Shown piece after piece: positions 1 through 8,166 of a DNA stretch of 51,945 bases (position 1 is the first letter of the stretch; each line of letters starts with the position of its first letter). The position numbers were made by a program, and so were the translations under genes. Origin of the DNA: Puniceicoccaceae bacterium (GTDB lineage: Bacteria > Verrucomicrobiota > Verrucomicrobiia > Opitutales > Coraliomargaritaceae); contig PBYS01000111.1 in the NCBI GenBank assembly GCA_002729725.1, positions 1-51,945 of the forward strand, written 5' to 3'. The notes under the pieces are model-generated. The model saw only the letters and a program-made list of their open reading frames with translations. It did no database searches and was not told the DNA's origin.

Positions 1-23
1 ATCCATTCATATCACGAAGGATT

Positions 24-50
24 TTGCCCAAACGGGCAACACTTTTTTTT
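24..50 (+). terminator. Rho-independent terminator of a gene left of the window
   Basis: A perfect 6-bp stem (TTGCCC, loop AAAC, GGGCAA) is followed by CAC and a run of eight T. It would end a plus-strand transcript that enters from outside the window. It separates that gene from the N-acyltransferase gene starting at 236. Confidence 0.75.
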
Positions 51-235
51 AAGCCAGCGGATAACTGACATGAGCGATCTAAATAAAGTTACCTTGCGCG
101 ACCCTATATATTTTGCGTTTCATCTTTTACTTTTTTGTATGCATCCTTCAATAGTCTTATTCCTTTGCCTTTTAGCCCCCAGTCCAGCTGCTAATAGCAG
201 CTCTCGGCACATTTTGTCTGCATCAGCTATATTTT

Positions 236-1435
236 ATGTCTATTCGAATCAAAGTGGCGACTACTGCCAAAGAACTCAGTGATGTCTATCGCCTGCGCTA
301 TCAGGTTTATGTGGTCGAAGAAGGGCTTTATGGCAGTGTGAGCGGAGACATCATTATTGATCAATTTGATGCCCTGCCGAATACCGCTAATATTATTGCT
401 TACGAGGGCGCGACCCCTGTGGGCACTATGCGTACTAACTTTGATAGCGAGGTATTGTTGCCTGCGGACGAAAGTTACGACTTTAGTGAATACCGTGAAC
501 GTGCGAACGAGCAAGCTCAGGCGCAGGGACTCGATCGGGCTTTGTTGGGCTGTTCTGGTATGCTGGCGATCGCTAAAAAGTGGCGTAATCGTAGGGATCT
601 GTTTCGAGCTTTGTTTAAGCTAAGTTGTGATGTCGGGCATTCGTGGGGCGTGAGCCATATTATTGTAACCGCAAGGAGTGAGGCGCAGAGTATGTACCGC
701 CGTATGGGCTTTGAAGCGCTCGAAGATGAGCTTTGGTATGAGCCGGCAGGCGCGCACATCGTGCCGATGGTCAGCGAGCTGGAGCGAATTTATCAATGGG
801 CCTTTGGCGGTATGGTGGGCAAAAGCGACTTGCTGGAACGATTCAGTGGCTGTTTTCAGTACCTACTCTTCAGCGCCGGGGATTCAATTTTTTGCGAAGG
901 TGATCAGGGGGACGAAGCTTATATTGTCAGCGCAGGTGCGGTGGATATTTCCCGCAAGGAAGGGGACGATCAGCTGAATCTGGCTACATTGAGCACGGGC
1001 TCTCTGTTTGGCGAATTGTCCTTGATAGATGAGCAAAGCAGATCGGCGGATGCCACGGCCGCGAAGAATACAGAACTGGTGGTGCTCAACCGTAAGACCT
1101 TTTGGGACAAGGCTCACGATGATCCGGAATACCTGCGCAGCTTGCTTTCGATCTTAAGTAAACGTCTGCGTGATGTCGATGACCGCGCCTTTGCCTATGC
1201 CCATGGCTCCACTGATTATCGGCTAAATTTTTTCCTCAATAAAGTTAAAGCACATGCGCTGCCTTTGAATAAATCCCCACAAGATTCTAAGGCAAAAATA
1301 AGTACCACTGCATTTGCTTATATGGCCAGCACCCGTCTGGAGGAGGCCCTTGCATTTTTGGATCAATTACAGCTTGAAGGTAAGCTCAAGTATACGGATA
1401 CAAGCATCACCTTTTATGGAGAACAGACACAGTGA
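236..1435 (+). CDS. FeeM/LuxI-like N-acyltransferase fused to a cyclic-nucleotide-binding domain
   Basis: 399 aa. Residues 1-190 resemble the GNAT-fold N-acyl amino acid synthase/autoinducer synthase group: an N-terminal RLRYQVYVVEEG (residues 19-30, as in LuxI/FeeM R-x-Y-x-VY), a CSGMLAI strand near 106 and a helix reading RSEAQSMYRRMGF that carries acyl-CoA/ACP-binding character. Residues about 205-320 form a CRP-type cyclic-nucleotide-binding domain with a phosphate-binding cassette (FGEL at 258-261, then Arg269 in SRSADATA), so ligand binding looks intact. The last 80 residues are unassigned and contain no obvious helix-turn-helix. Known FeeM enzymes transfer a fatty acyl group to an amino acid; here allosteric control by cAMP or another cyclic nucleotide is inferred. 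The stop overlaps the GTG start of the methyltransferase by four bases, so the two are probably translationally coupled. Substrate and ligand are unknown. Confidence 0.72.
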   Translation: MSIRIKVATTAKELSDVYRLRYQVYVVEEGLYGSVSGDIIIDQFDALPNTANIIAYEGATPVGTMRTNFDSEVLLPADESYDFSEYRERANEQAQAQGLDRALLGCSGMLAIAKKWRNRRDLFRALFKLSCDVGHSWGVSHIIVTARSEAQSMYRRMGFEALEDELWYEPAGAHIVPMVSELERIYQWAFGGMVGKSDLLERFSGCFQYLLFSAGDSIFCEGDQGDEAYIVSAGAVDISRKEGDDQLNLATLSTGSLFGELSLIDEQSRSADATAAKNTELVVLNRKTFWDKAHDDPEYLRSLLSILSKRLRDVDDRAFAYAHGSTDYRLNFFLNKVKAHALPLNKSPQDSKAKISTTAFAYMASTRLEEALAFLDQLQLEGKLKYTDTSITFYGEQTQ

Positions 1436-2316
1436 AGAATGATCAAGCCAGTTCCACCGCATATACCGTGCTACAGGGCATTTTACACGTGGCCCAAGCC
1501 TCGCCTTATAGCTATTTAGTTGAAGATGAGGTGGTCGAGCTGGGACAGCAAATCTTGCAGGGCACTGAAGAGGGCCGCAAGCGTCTGAAACAGTTGGCTA
1601 CGCCGATGTTTACATGGTCGGTCAAGTTTCGTGAGCGCTTGGTTTTGCCAGGCATTACGCTGCATTATATTTTGCGCAAACGGCACGTGGAAGCGATTAG
1701 CCAACAGGCGATTGAAGAGGATGGCGTCACCCAAGTGGTCATGCTCGGCGCAGGCTTCGACACCTTGTCGTGGCGATTTCACAAAAGGTATCCACATGTC
1801 AATTTCATTGAAATCGACCATCCTGCCACTCAGAAGGCCAAAGTCGCGGGGCTGAATCCGGGGGGCGCGTCTAATATGCACTTTCTGAGTGTCGACTTCG
1901 CTCACCAGACCCTGCAGCACGAACTGAGTCATTTCGCCGGATTTGAGCCAGAGCGTAAGACCTTATTTATCTGCGAAGGGGTGATGATGTATTTGCCCGA
2001 GCAGGCGGTGCATGTTCTGTTTCAATCCATCCGAGCGCTGACCGGGGCTGGCAGCCTGTTTCTATTCTCGACCCTGGAGCCGCGGAATAGCCCGAGAAAT
2101 ACCATCCCAAGTTTGTTGTATTATCATCTAAAACTGATTGGAGAGCCGATCGCTTGGAGCATCGGCAGCGAGCGAATGGCAGACTTCATTCAGCAGCATG
2201 ATTGCGAATTAAAGTCACTGGCAGGGCGGGATGCGCTGCTTGAGCGCTTTGTTAAAGACGATCGTAAACTACACTTGCACAGCGGTGAGTATTTCACCTT
2301 GTGTGAATATAAATAA
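1432..2316 (+). CDS. Class I SAM-dependent methyltransferase, leucine carboxyl methyltransferase (LCM/TIGR00027-like) family
   Basis: 294 aa, GTG start inside the stop of the upstream acyltransferase gene. The SAM-binding motif I is VVMLGAGFDTLSWR (residues 102-115), followed by the acidic loop FIEIDHPATQ (about 125-134) and the family signature ICEGVMMYL (about 180-190), the usual order in LCM-type enzymes. These enzymes methylate carboxylates of proteins or small molecules. Overlap with an N-acyl amino acid synthase-like gene suggests that the product of the first enzyme, which would carry a free carboxylate, is the methyl acceptor; that is inference. Length is typical of the family. The substrate cannot be read from sequence. 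Confidence 0.75.
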   Translation: MKNDQASSTAYTVLQGILHVAQASPYSYLVEDEVVELGQQILQGTEEGRKRLKQLATPMFTWSVKFRERLVLPGITLHYILRKRHVEAISQQAIEEDGVTQVVMLGAGFDTLSWRFHKRYPHVNFIEIDHPATQKAKVAGLNPGGASNMHFLSVDFAHQTLQHELSHFAGFEPERKTLFICEGVMMYLPEQAVHVLFQSIRALTGAGSLFLFSTLEPRNSPRNTIPSLLYYHLKLIGEPIAWSIGSERMADFIQQHDCELKSLAGRDALLERFVKDDRKLHLHSGEYFTLCEYK

Positions 2317-2496
2317 GGGGTTTTTAGAGGCTTTATGTAGCTTAATTTCTCTATTGGATTTGCTTTAATCTGTTTAATTGAAATGATTATTGCCTATTTG
2401 TATATGACTGGCATCTTCGCTGGATTGAGATATTAGAATTCAGTTCTTTTAAAATGAATCATTGATTTCTAGCTATCTTGCCTTGCACTATGCTCA

Positions 2497-2513
2497 ATTA
2501 AATCAGGTTTAAT
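2497..2513. promoter_or_regulatory. Candidate HipB operator: inverted repeat ATTAAA-N5-TTTAAT
   Basis: A perfect 6-bp inverted repeat with a 5-bp centre lies 8 bp before the hipB-like start, in the AT-rich 205-bp gap after the methyltransferase gene. Two more TTTAAT copies occur further upstream (about 2366-2382). HipB-type regulators bind inverted repeats over their own promoter, so the position fits autoregulation. No binding data; AT-rich sequence makes chance palindromes common. Confidence 0.35.
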
Positions 2514-2520
2514 CCTTTTA

Positions 2521-2754
2521 ATGAAAATGAAAAATAATAATTTTGGAAAGATAGTGTCGGCGGCGCGTAAGGCGCAGGGTTTGACACAGCTCGAATTGCA
2601 GGATTTGTGCGGTGTGAGCGCATCTGTGATTTATAAAATAGAATCAGGTCGCGACGATTTCAGCTTGCGTAATCTGGTGGCGGTTTTGGATGCCCTGAGG
2701 ATTCAGTTGCAGGCAAAAAGTCCCTTAGGCGTCGAGGTGCAGCTGAATGGATAG
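2521..2754 (+). CDS. HipB-like XRE-family DNA-binding protein
   Basis: 77 aa, almost entirely one Cro/CI (XRE) helix-turn-helix: ARKAQGLTQLELQDLCGVS followed by ASVIYKIESGRDDFSLRNLVAVLDAL, which contains the recognition helix and the IE.G signature. Size and position, with the last eight bases overlapping the start of a HipA-like gene, are those of HipB antitoxins. It probably represses its own operon and may bind the HipA-like partner. Since that partner appears catalytically dead, its present role could be purely regulatory. Confidence 0.85.
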   Translation: MKMKNNNFGKIVSAARKAQGLTQLELQDLCGVSASVIYKIESGRDDFSLRNLVAVLDALRIQLQAKSPLGVEVQLNG

Positions 2755-3955
2755 TTTGCGATTATTTGTCGGGCAGGTCTATGCGGGAGCGTTGCAACGT
2801 GATGCAGTCGGCATCCGTTTTTCTTATGCGGATGGCTACCAGGGGGCTCCAGTATTCTTGAATTGGCCGGTGGCGTCTGAGGGGCTTTCTTGGGAGACCT
2901 TGCCGCCCGAGTTGAGTGGCTTACTACCTGAAGGTATGCAGCTTGAGCAATGGCGTGCTGCGCCCGTTACGGATTCGAGTGAATGGGGGCTGCTGGCTGC
3001 GGTGGGGGCGGATCTGCCGGGGCTGATTTCAGTCTTGCCGAGTGGCTCTGAGTCGCTGCCCTTCGGGCGTACGGCTGAGGGCCTCAAATCCTTGAACCGG
3101 GCACGGATACAGCCTGAATTAGACGCCTTGCCATACTGCGAGAGTGAACTGGCTGAGTTTAATTCGGCGGCGGGTTTCCCCCATTCACTGGCGAGTTCTG
3201 GAGCCAGTGCGAGTGCGGTGTATTCGCGCAAGCAATCGGCGTTTAAGCTGGTGAAGCTTAATGGCAGCTATCGACTGACACCGGAGTCTCCGGACACTGT
3301 TGGGCAGGTAGAAAATCAGCTGTTGACGACCCAATTGGCGCAGGACGCGGGGCTGGCGGTGGCTTCGGTGGGGCGGCTGCGGACGACGGATGGACGGGCC
3401 GTTCTGTGGGCCGAGCGTTTCGACCGCACGGGCGCCTCTAATAGTCAGCGTTTACGAGTGGAATCTGCCTGCCAACTACTGGGGAAAGCTCGCATCGCTA
3501 AATATGAGGGCTCGCTGGAGGCGATTGCTGAATTGATACGTCAATACTGCACAAATCCTAAGATTCAGTTAATGCGCTTCTTCCATCGTGTGTTGTTTGG
3601 CTGGCTGTCGGGGAATGGCGGCCTCCACTTAAAGAAATGGGCACTTTTACAGAATGGGAACCTCATCGAGTTATCACCCGCTTATGGCATGATGAATCAC
3701 GCGATTACCCGAAAGGATGCTAGCGAGAGCGCCTTATCGCTTGCTGGGCGGCGCGCAGGCTGGGATCGCGACAGCTTGTTGGAGTATTTGGGGAAGGAAG
3801 TTTGCGGGCTGAATCTACGAATGATAGATCGCGTGCTGCATCAAGTCGAGGCGGTGCCATGGGAGCCAAGAATTCTTGGCAGTGGTCTCTCGAAAGCGAG
3901 CCAGCAGGCCTATTTCGAATTGCTCAGCGAGCGCTGGCGAAGATTACAGGACTAG
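2747..3955 (+). CDS. HipA-like protein with degenerate kinase active site (probable pseudokinase)
   Basis: 402 aa with the HipA layout: an N-terminal HipA-N1 subdomain (LLPEGMQLEQW near 59-69, LLAAVGADLPG near 82-92) and a HipA-C kinase-like region (WAERFDRT at 221-228, KYEGSLEAI at 252-260). Active HipA kinases carry GNGDLHLKNFS with catalytic Asp and metal-binding Asn, then SPAYD with the second metal Asp. Here the text is GNGGLHLKKW (289-298) and SPAYGMMN (310-317), so Asp292 is Gly, Asn297 is Lys and Asp314 is Gly. The usual S-x-G-x-QPK loop also reads SLASSGASASA. The reading frame is intact and fully overlaps the hipB-like gene by eight bases, so this is not simple decay. Kinase activity is unlikely. 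Confidence 0.85.
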   Translation: MDSLRLFVGQVYAGALQRDAVGIRFSYADGYQGAPVFLNWPVASEGLSWETLPPELSGLLPEGMQLEQWRAAPVTDSSEWGLLAAVGADLPGLISVLPSGSESLPFGRTAEGLKSLNRARIQPELDALPYCESELAEFNSAAGFPHSLASSGASASAVYSRKQSAFKLVKLNGSYRLTPESPDTVGQVENQLLTTQLAQDAGLAVASVGRLRTTDGRAVLWAERFDRTGASNSQRLRVESACQLLGKARIAKYEGSLEAIAELIRQYCTNPKIQLMRFFHRVLFGWLSGNGGLHLKKWALLQNGNLIELSPAYGMMNHAITRKDASESALSLAGRRAGWDRDSLLEYLGKEVCGLNLRMIDRVLHQVEAVPWEPRILGSGLSKASQQAYFELLSERWRRLQD

Positions 3956-4239
3956 GTAGTTCAGCGAAGCTAAGAATCAGCCTAGTGGTGCATAAACAAA
4001 ACAGACGTGGAGGCAGCTAAAGCAGCTCGTCCTTGTGGCGACTCAGCTTTTGTCTCGGGGCGGAGTTGTCGCTACATCGCTTCGGTTAATCCTCGATGTA
4101 TGTTTTAGAAATAAGCCTATTGGAGACATTTGATCACGATTAATTCAATCGTCTCGAGCTCTGAGTGCATTAAATAGACTTCGTTCTTTATCGCCTCAGG
4201 GATCTGACTAGTGTGCTCCGTTTTTCTACAGAGATTAAT

Positions 4240-4755
4240 ATGAATATCGAATCCTACATCCGCGTGACTCCAGACTTTCCTAAGCCTGGTATCATCTTCC
4301 GTGATTTTACGCCTTTACTCGCCGATGGCCCGGCTTTTAAGGCTTTGATTGATCAGCTTAGCGCCCGCTATGCGGGCAAAGCAATCGATGTGGTGGTGGG
4401 GATCGAGGCGCGCGGCTTCGTCTTAGCATCCGCCTTGGCCTACGCTTTGGGCGCCGGCACGGTATTGATCCGAAAAGCTGGCAAGTTGCCGCACGCCACG
4501 CATGCGCAAGAATATGAGCTCGAATATGGTTCCAGTGTCTTGGAAATCAGCTGCGATGCCTTGCAGGCGGGGCAACGCGTTTTGGTGGTCGACGATGTGC
4601 TGGCCACTGGCGGCACAATCGGCGCGGCGGTCCAGCTACTGAGCGAACACTTTGCAGTCAGCATTGAAGAGCTGGCATTTCTGATCGAACTCGATGACTT
4701 AAAAGGGCGCGAAAAGCTGCCCCAGTTGCCGATCCATTCAGTCTTTCACTATTAG
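4240..4755 (+). CDS. apt: Adenine phosphoribosyltransferase
   Basis: 171 aa. Converts adenine and PRPP to AMP and pyrophosphate in purine salvage in the cytoplasm. It begins with the APT opening SYIRVTPDFPKPGIIFRDFTPLL, contains GIEARGFVLASALA, and carries the PRPP-binding signature VLVVDDVLATGGTIGAA (about 115-131). I chose ATG 4240 rather than an in-frame GTG at 4213 because the family starts close to this point. The 284 bp upstream, after the HipA-like gene, contain no ORF or clear promoter that I can support. Confidence 0.95.
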   Translation: MNIESYIRVTPDFPKPGIIFRDFTPLLADGPAFKALIDQLSARYAGKAIDVVVGIEARGFVLASALAYALGAGTVLIRKAGKLPHATHAQEYELEYGSSVLEISCDALQAGQRVLVVDDVLATGGTIGAAVQLLSEHFAVSIEELAFLIELDDLKGREKLPQLPIHSVFHY

Positions 4756-4791
4756 TCTATTAGGCATGACTCGTGCTCAGCCGCGAATACT

Positions 4792-5766
4792 ATGAAAATG
4801 AAAATTTGGTGTAATCTTGCTCTTGGGGATGTAGAGCGAAAGCTTTTGCTAGACGGTCTGCACGGTCATGAACTGATTGAGTCCGAGGTCGGGGCAAGCT
4901 CAGTTCTTGCGGAGGCGGAGAGTGATCCGCTTCTAAACGAGGTCGATGTGGCCTTGGGCCAACCGGCCCCGCAGGACGTGCTCCAGGCGCCCAAACTTAA
5001 ATACTTGCAGATCACAAGCGCGGGATACGCGCGCTATGATACGCCGAGCTTTCGTGCGGGCGTGCAAGCGCGCAATATTACGGTTGCGAATAGTTCGGGC
5101 GTGTATGACCTGCCCTGCGCGGAGCATTTGATGGCCTTCATGTTAGCACAAAGCCGCAATTTGCCAGCTGCGCTTTCGGAGAATTCCTGTGCCAGTGGCA
5201 GCGCGGAATGGAATGCGCTGCGCGCGGGCTGTCGGCCCTTGGCCGGCCAGTCGGTCTTGATCTTGGGCTATGGTGCGATCGCCGAAATGTTTGTGCAACT
5301 GCTGGCCCCCTTTAATATGAATGTCACTGCGGTGCGGCGCTCGCCCACCGGGAGCGAACGGGTGCCGACCGTCGCGTTGGATGCCTTGCCGGGCGTTTTG
5401 GGGCAGGCGGACCACATCATCAGCATCTTGCCTGAAAGCGCGCAAACGTTGAACTTTGTCGACGCCAAGTTCTTGGCCGAGGTCAAAGCGGGGGCTGCTT
5501 TTTATAATATCGGTCGCGGCACCACCGTGAATCAGGCAGACTTGGCCGATGCGCTGCGCAGTCAACACTTGCATTCCGCCTGGTTGGATGTGACCGATCC
5601 GGAACCACTGCCGGAGGAGCATCCCTTGCGGGATTTGCCAAACTGCCACATTACGCCACACACTGCGGGCGGGCATTTGGGTGAATCGCTCAGCGTCATA
5701 CGACACTTCTTGAAAAACTTGCAGGCCTTCGAATCCGGCCAGCCCTTACAGAATCGGATTATGTAG
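4792..5766 (+). CDS. D-isomer-specific 2-hydroxyacid dehydrogenase, NAD(P)-dependent
   Basis: 324 aa. Two-domain fold of the D-2-hydroxyacid dehydrogenase family: an N-terminal substrate domain, then a Rossmann domain with VLILGYGAIAEMF (GxGxxG variant, about 158-170). The catalytic triad is visible as Arg in YNIGRGTTV, Glu in DVTDPEPLPEEHPL and His in HITPHTAGG. Such enzymes reduce 2-keto acids to D-2-hydroxy acids or the reverse; specificity is unclear from sequence. It lies 36 bp after apt on the same strand and may be cotranscribed. The glycine pattern GYGAIA lacks the third canonical Gly, which is common in the glyoxylate/hydroxypyruvate reductase branch. Confidence 0.88.
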   Translation: MKMKIWCNLALGDVERKLLLDGLHGHELIESEVGASSVLAEAESDPLLNEVDVALGQPAPQDVLQAPKLKYLQITSAGYARYDTPSFRAGVQARNITVANSSGVYDLPCAEHLMAFMLAQSRNLPAALSENSCASGSAEWNALRAGCRPLAGQSVLILGYGAIAEMFVQLLAPFNMNVTAVRRSPTGSERVPTVALDALPGVLGQADHIISILPESAQTLNFVDAKFLAEVKAGAAFYNIGRGTTVNQADLADALRSQHLHSAWLDVTDPEPLPEEHPLRDLPNCHITPHTAGGHLGESLSVIRHFLKNLQAFESGQPLQNRIM

Positions 5767-5768
5767 CT

Positions 5769-6074
5769 TTATCTTTCAGTCTGGCAGGACCAGCATTCCG
5801 AGAGATAGCCGTCCACCGTGTTGTGACAGTTCGGGCAAGTCCATTCCGGCAGCTCTTTCGTGTCTTGATGCAAATACTCCTCGATAATTCGTTTCGCCTC
5901 ATCCGCCTGGGCATCCTCCAGCACATGGATGCTCGGGTAGAGGCTCGGAATCGGGATTTCCGTAATGTTGCCCCCAGTCCAATTTTTCACCAAAGTAGGA
6001 ATGCCAGATTCTCGCAAAATACCATCGATCAAGCCGATCGATGAACTGTCATGATGTCTGTAAACTTCTTGCAT
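5769..6074 (-). CDS. DUF2007-type signalling-fold protein with C-terminal zinc ribbon
   Basis: 101 aa. The first 65 residues (VYRHHDSSSIGLIDGILRES.. down to the DAQADEAKRIIEEY helix) look like the DUF2007 domain, a small ferredoxin-like/GlnB-related fold of unknown ligand. The C-terminal 25 residues hold two CxxC knuckles (CPNC and CWSC), a zinc ribbon. The gene is convergent with the dehydrogenase, only two bases away, and lies on the trailer side of the CRISPR array. Function unknown. Confidence 0.6.
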   Translation of the reverse strand: MQEVYRHHDSSSIGLIDGILRESGIPTLVKNWTGGNITEIPIPSLYPSIHVLEDAQADEAKRIIEEYLHQDTKELPEWTCPNCHNTVDGYLSECWSCQTER

Positions 6075-6303
6075 AGGACGTCGGGGTTAAGAACAGTCAT
6101 AGCTTGCTACGTAAAAGCTCAAGTAGCAATATAAAGATTGGGATATTTGGGGGCGGGAGCTATTATGAGAACTTGCCACAGGTGAGGCTGGCGAGACGGA
6201 AGGGTTGGATGCGCTCGATGACTTCGACATCCGCGAGGATTGCTGCTAATAGATTGGGAGGGGCGGCTCCGCCTCGTCCGCGTAAGGTCTCACTTGTTTT
6301 CCA

Positions 6304-8101
6304 TGATTCATCCCCACGCGAGTGGGGAATGCTCCGACGAAGACGACTATTAATCCCCAAAAATCGGTTCATCCCCACGCGAGTGGGGAATGCTAGATCC
6401 CGTAACCATGTAGTTACGCTCATGCCGGTTCATCCCCACGCGAGTGGGGAATGCAATTACACCCACCTAGGGACCTTCTCAGAGGTCGGTTCATCCCCAC
6501 GCGAGTGGGGAATGCTCCCCAGCGCTCGGAAATAGTTCCCTTGATGCCGGTTCATCCCCACGCGAGTGGGGAATGCACAGTTTGTTGCTGTCCCGCTTGT
6601 CACCTCAACGGTTCATCCCCACGCGAGTGGGGAATGCTGCACTAACATGAGCCACAAAAACCTCCTCCCCGGTTCATCCCCACGCGAGTGGGGAATGCCC
6701 GCATAGCGCGGACGAGCAGCCCCGTCATGGCGGTTCATCCCCACGCGAGTGGGGAATGCCGGTTCGCACAGGTCACAGCCAGCACAGGCACCGGTTCATC
6801 CCCACGCGAGTGGGGAATGCAACCGGCGGCGGACGATTCGCCTTTTCCTCCTCGGTTCATCCCCACGCGAGTGGGGAATGCCACTACTGACAGGAGGGGC
6901 ATCATTTAGACGACGGTTTATCCCCACGCGAGTGGGGAATGCATGACGTGTATGAGGTCAGAGGGAGTCCTCTACGGTTCATCCCCACGCGAGTGGGGAA
7001 TGCCATGACGTATTCGTCTAGGAGGGCGTGAAACTCGGTTCATCCCCACGCGAGTGGGGAATGCCCAGCCGCGCTCTTCGCAGAATTCAAAGTAAGCGGT
7101 TCATCCCCACGCGAGTGGGGAATGCAGTGAGCATGAGACGCCGTGAGGCGTTTCGATCGGTTCATCCCCACGCGAGTGGGGAATGCGACACGGCCCGAAT
7201 AGCTGCTTTTCTCGTATACGGTTCATCCCCACGCGAGTGGGGAATGCCAAGCGTATATCGCAATCAAACACGTAGACAACGGTTCATCCCCACGCGAGTG
7301 GGGAATGCTTCACGGCATCCCAGTATGCACGATAGGTCTTCGGTTCATCCCCACGCGAGTGGGGAATGCACAATTAGTTGCTGTCCCGCTCGTCACCTCA
7401 ACGGTTCATCCCCACGCGAGTGGGGAATGCTGCTCCATGGTCATGCGCTTACCTTTTTCGAGCGGTTCATCCCCACGCGAGTGGGGAATGCTTTAGGGCG
7501 GCAATGCGCTCTCGGGTGGGCATCGGTTCATCCCCACGCGAGTGGGGAATGCTAGGTTAAATGATCGCACTACCGTAGGCGATGCGGTTCATCCCCACGC
7601 GAGTGGGGAATGCCGCGGCACGATTGATGGCAATGAGCATTTAATCGGTTCATCCCCACGCGAGTGGGGAATGCCCACCGGTCAGCGACTTGATGACATA
7701 GGCCCCCGGTTCATCCCCACGCGAGTGGGGAATGCTAGGTCGAGGACTGTGCGGCCTAGGCCGGTTACGGTTCATCCCCACGCGAGTGGGGAATGCCTCT
7801 AAGATCTGATTTACAAGCAACGAAGTGTCGGTTCATCCCCACGCGAGTGGGGAATGCTAAATACAATTTTCCGCACACTCAACCCAAGCCGGTTCATCCC
7901 CACGCGAGTGGGGAATGCTTTTATAAGTAAATGTAAACCAAATGTAACCTCGGTTCATCCCCACGCGAGTGGGGAATGCAATTCAGCATTTCATTTAGTC
8001 TCCGTATGCGTCGGTTCATCCCCACGCGAGTGGGGAATGCCTCTATATCGTGCCTACAAGCCTGCTGACAGCCGGTTCATCCCCACGCGAGTGGGGAATG
8101 C
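6304..8101 (-). CRISPR. Type I-E CRISPR array, 30 repeats of 29 bp and 29 spacers of 32 bp
   Basis: Repeats recur every 61 bp without exception from 6304 to 8073. On the plus strand each contains CATCCCCACGCGAGTGGGGA, a palindromic stem. The reverse complement begins GCATTCCCC and ends GGGGATGAACCG, matching the E. coli-type I-E repeat orientation (..TTCCCC..GGGGATAAACCG), so crRNA is read on the minus strand and the leader is at the right, next to the cas operon. In agreement, the leftmost repeat (6304-6332) is degenerate at its far end (TGATT for CGGTT), the usual leader-distal decay. One internal repeat (6914) has a C-to-T change. Spacers 5 and 18 are near-identical (see findings). The spacers nearest the leader are more AT-rich than most older ones. 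Confidence 0.98.
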
Positions 8102-8166
8102 TCTCGTATTACGAGCAACTTACATAACTAGAAATGCTAAAATCAGCTAAAGTGCAAGGGTAGATG
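8102..8166 (-). promoter_or_regulatory. CRISPR leader with candidate array promoter
   Basis: Only 65 bp separate the exonuclease stop from the first repeat. On the minus strand a candidate promoter reads TTGCAC (8152-8157), 17 bp, TTTCTA (8129-8134), which would start transcription about 20 bp before the array. The leader end next to the first repeat carries a short palindrome, CTCGTATTACGAG (8103-8115), and is AT-rich, as expected for integration-host-factor-type bending in I-E leaders. No IHF consensus was recognised. Confidence 0.5.

Noticed and set aside
1516..1932. Minus-strand 138-residue ORF opposite the methyltransferase gene
   Set aside because: A shadow of the well-supported methyltransferase gene; no family features.
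6943..7035. Similarity between spacers 11 and 12 (both contain ATGACGT)
   Set aside because: Only seven bases match and the rest does not align at protein or DNA level; chance is likely.
6104..8150. Several plus-strand ORFs with a repeating HPHASGEC or SSPREWGM peptide
   Set aside because: They are translations of the CRISPR repeats and spacers in different frames, not proteins.
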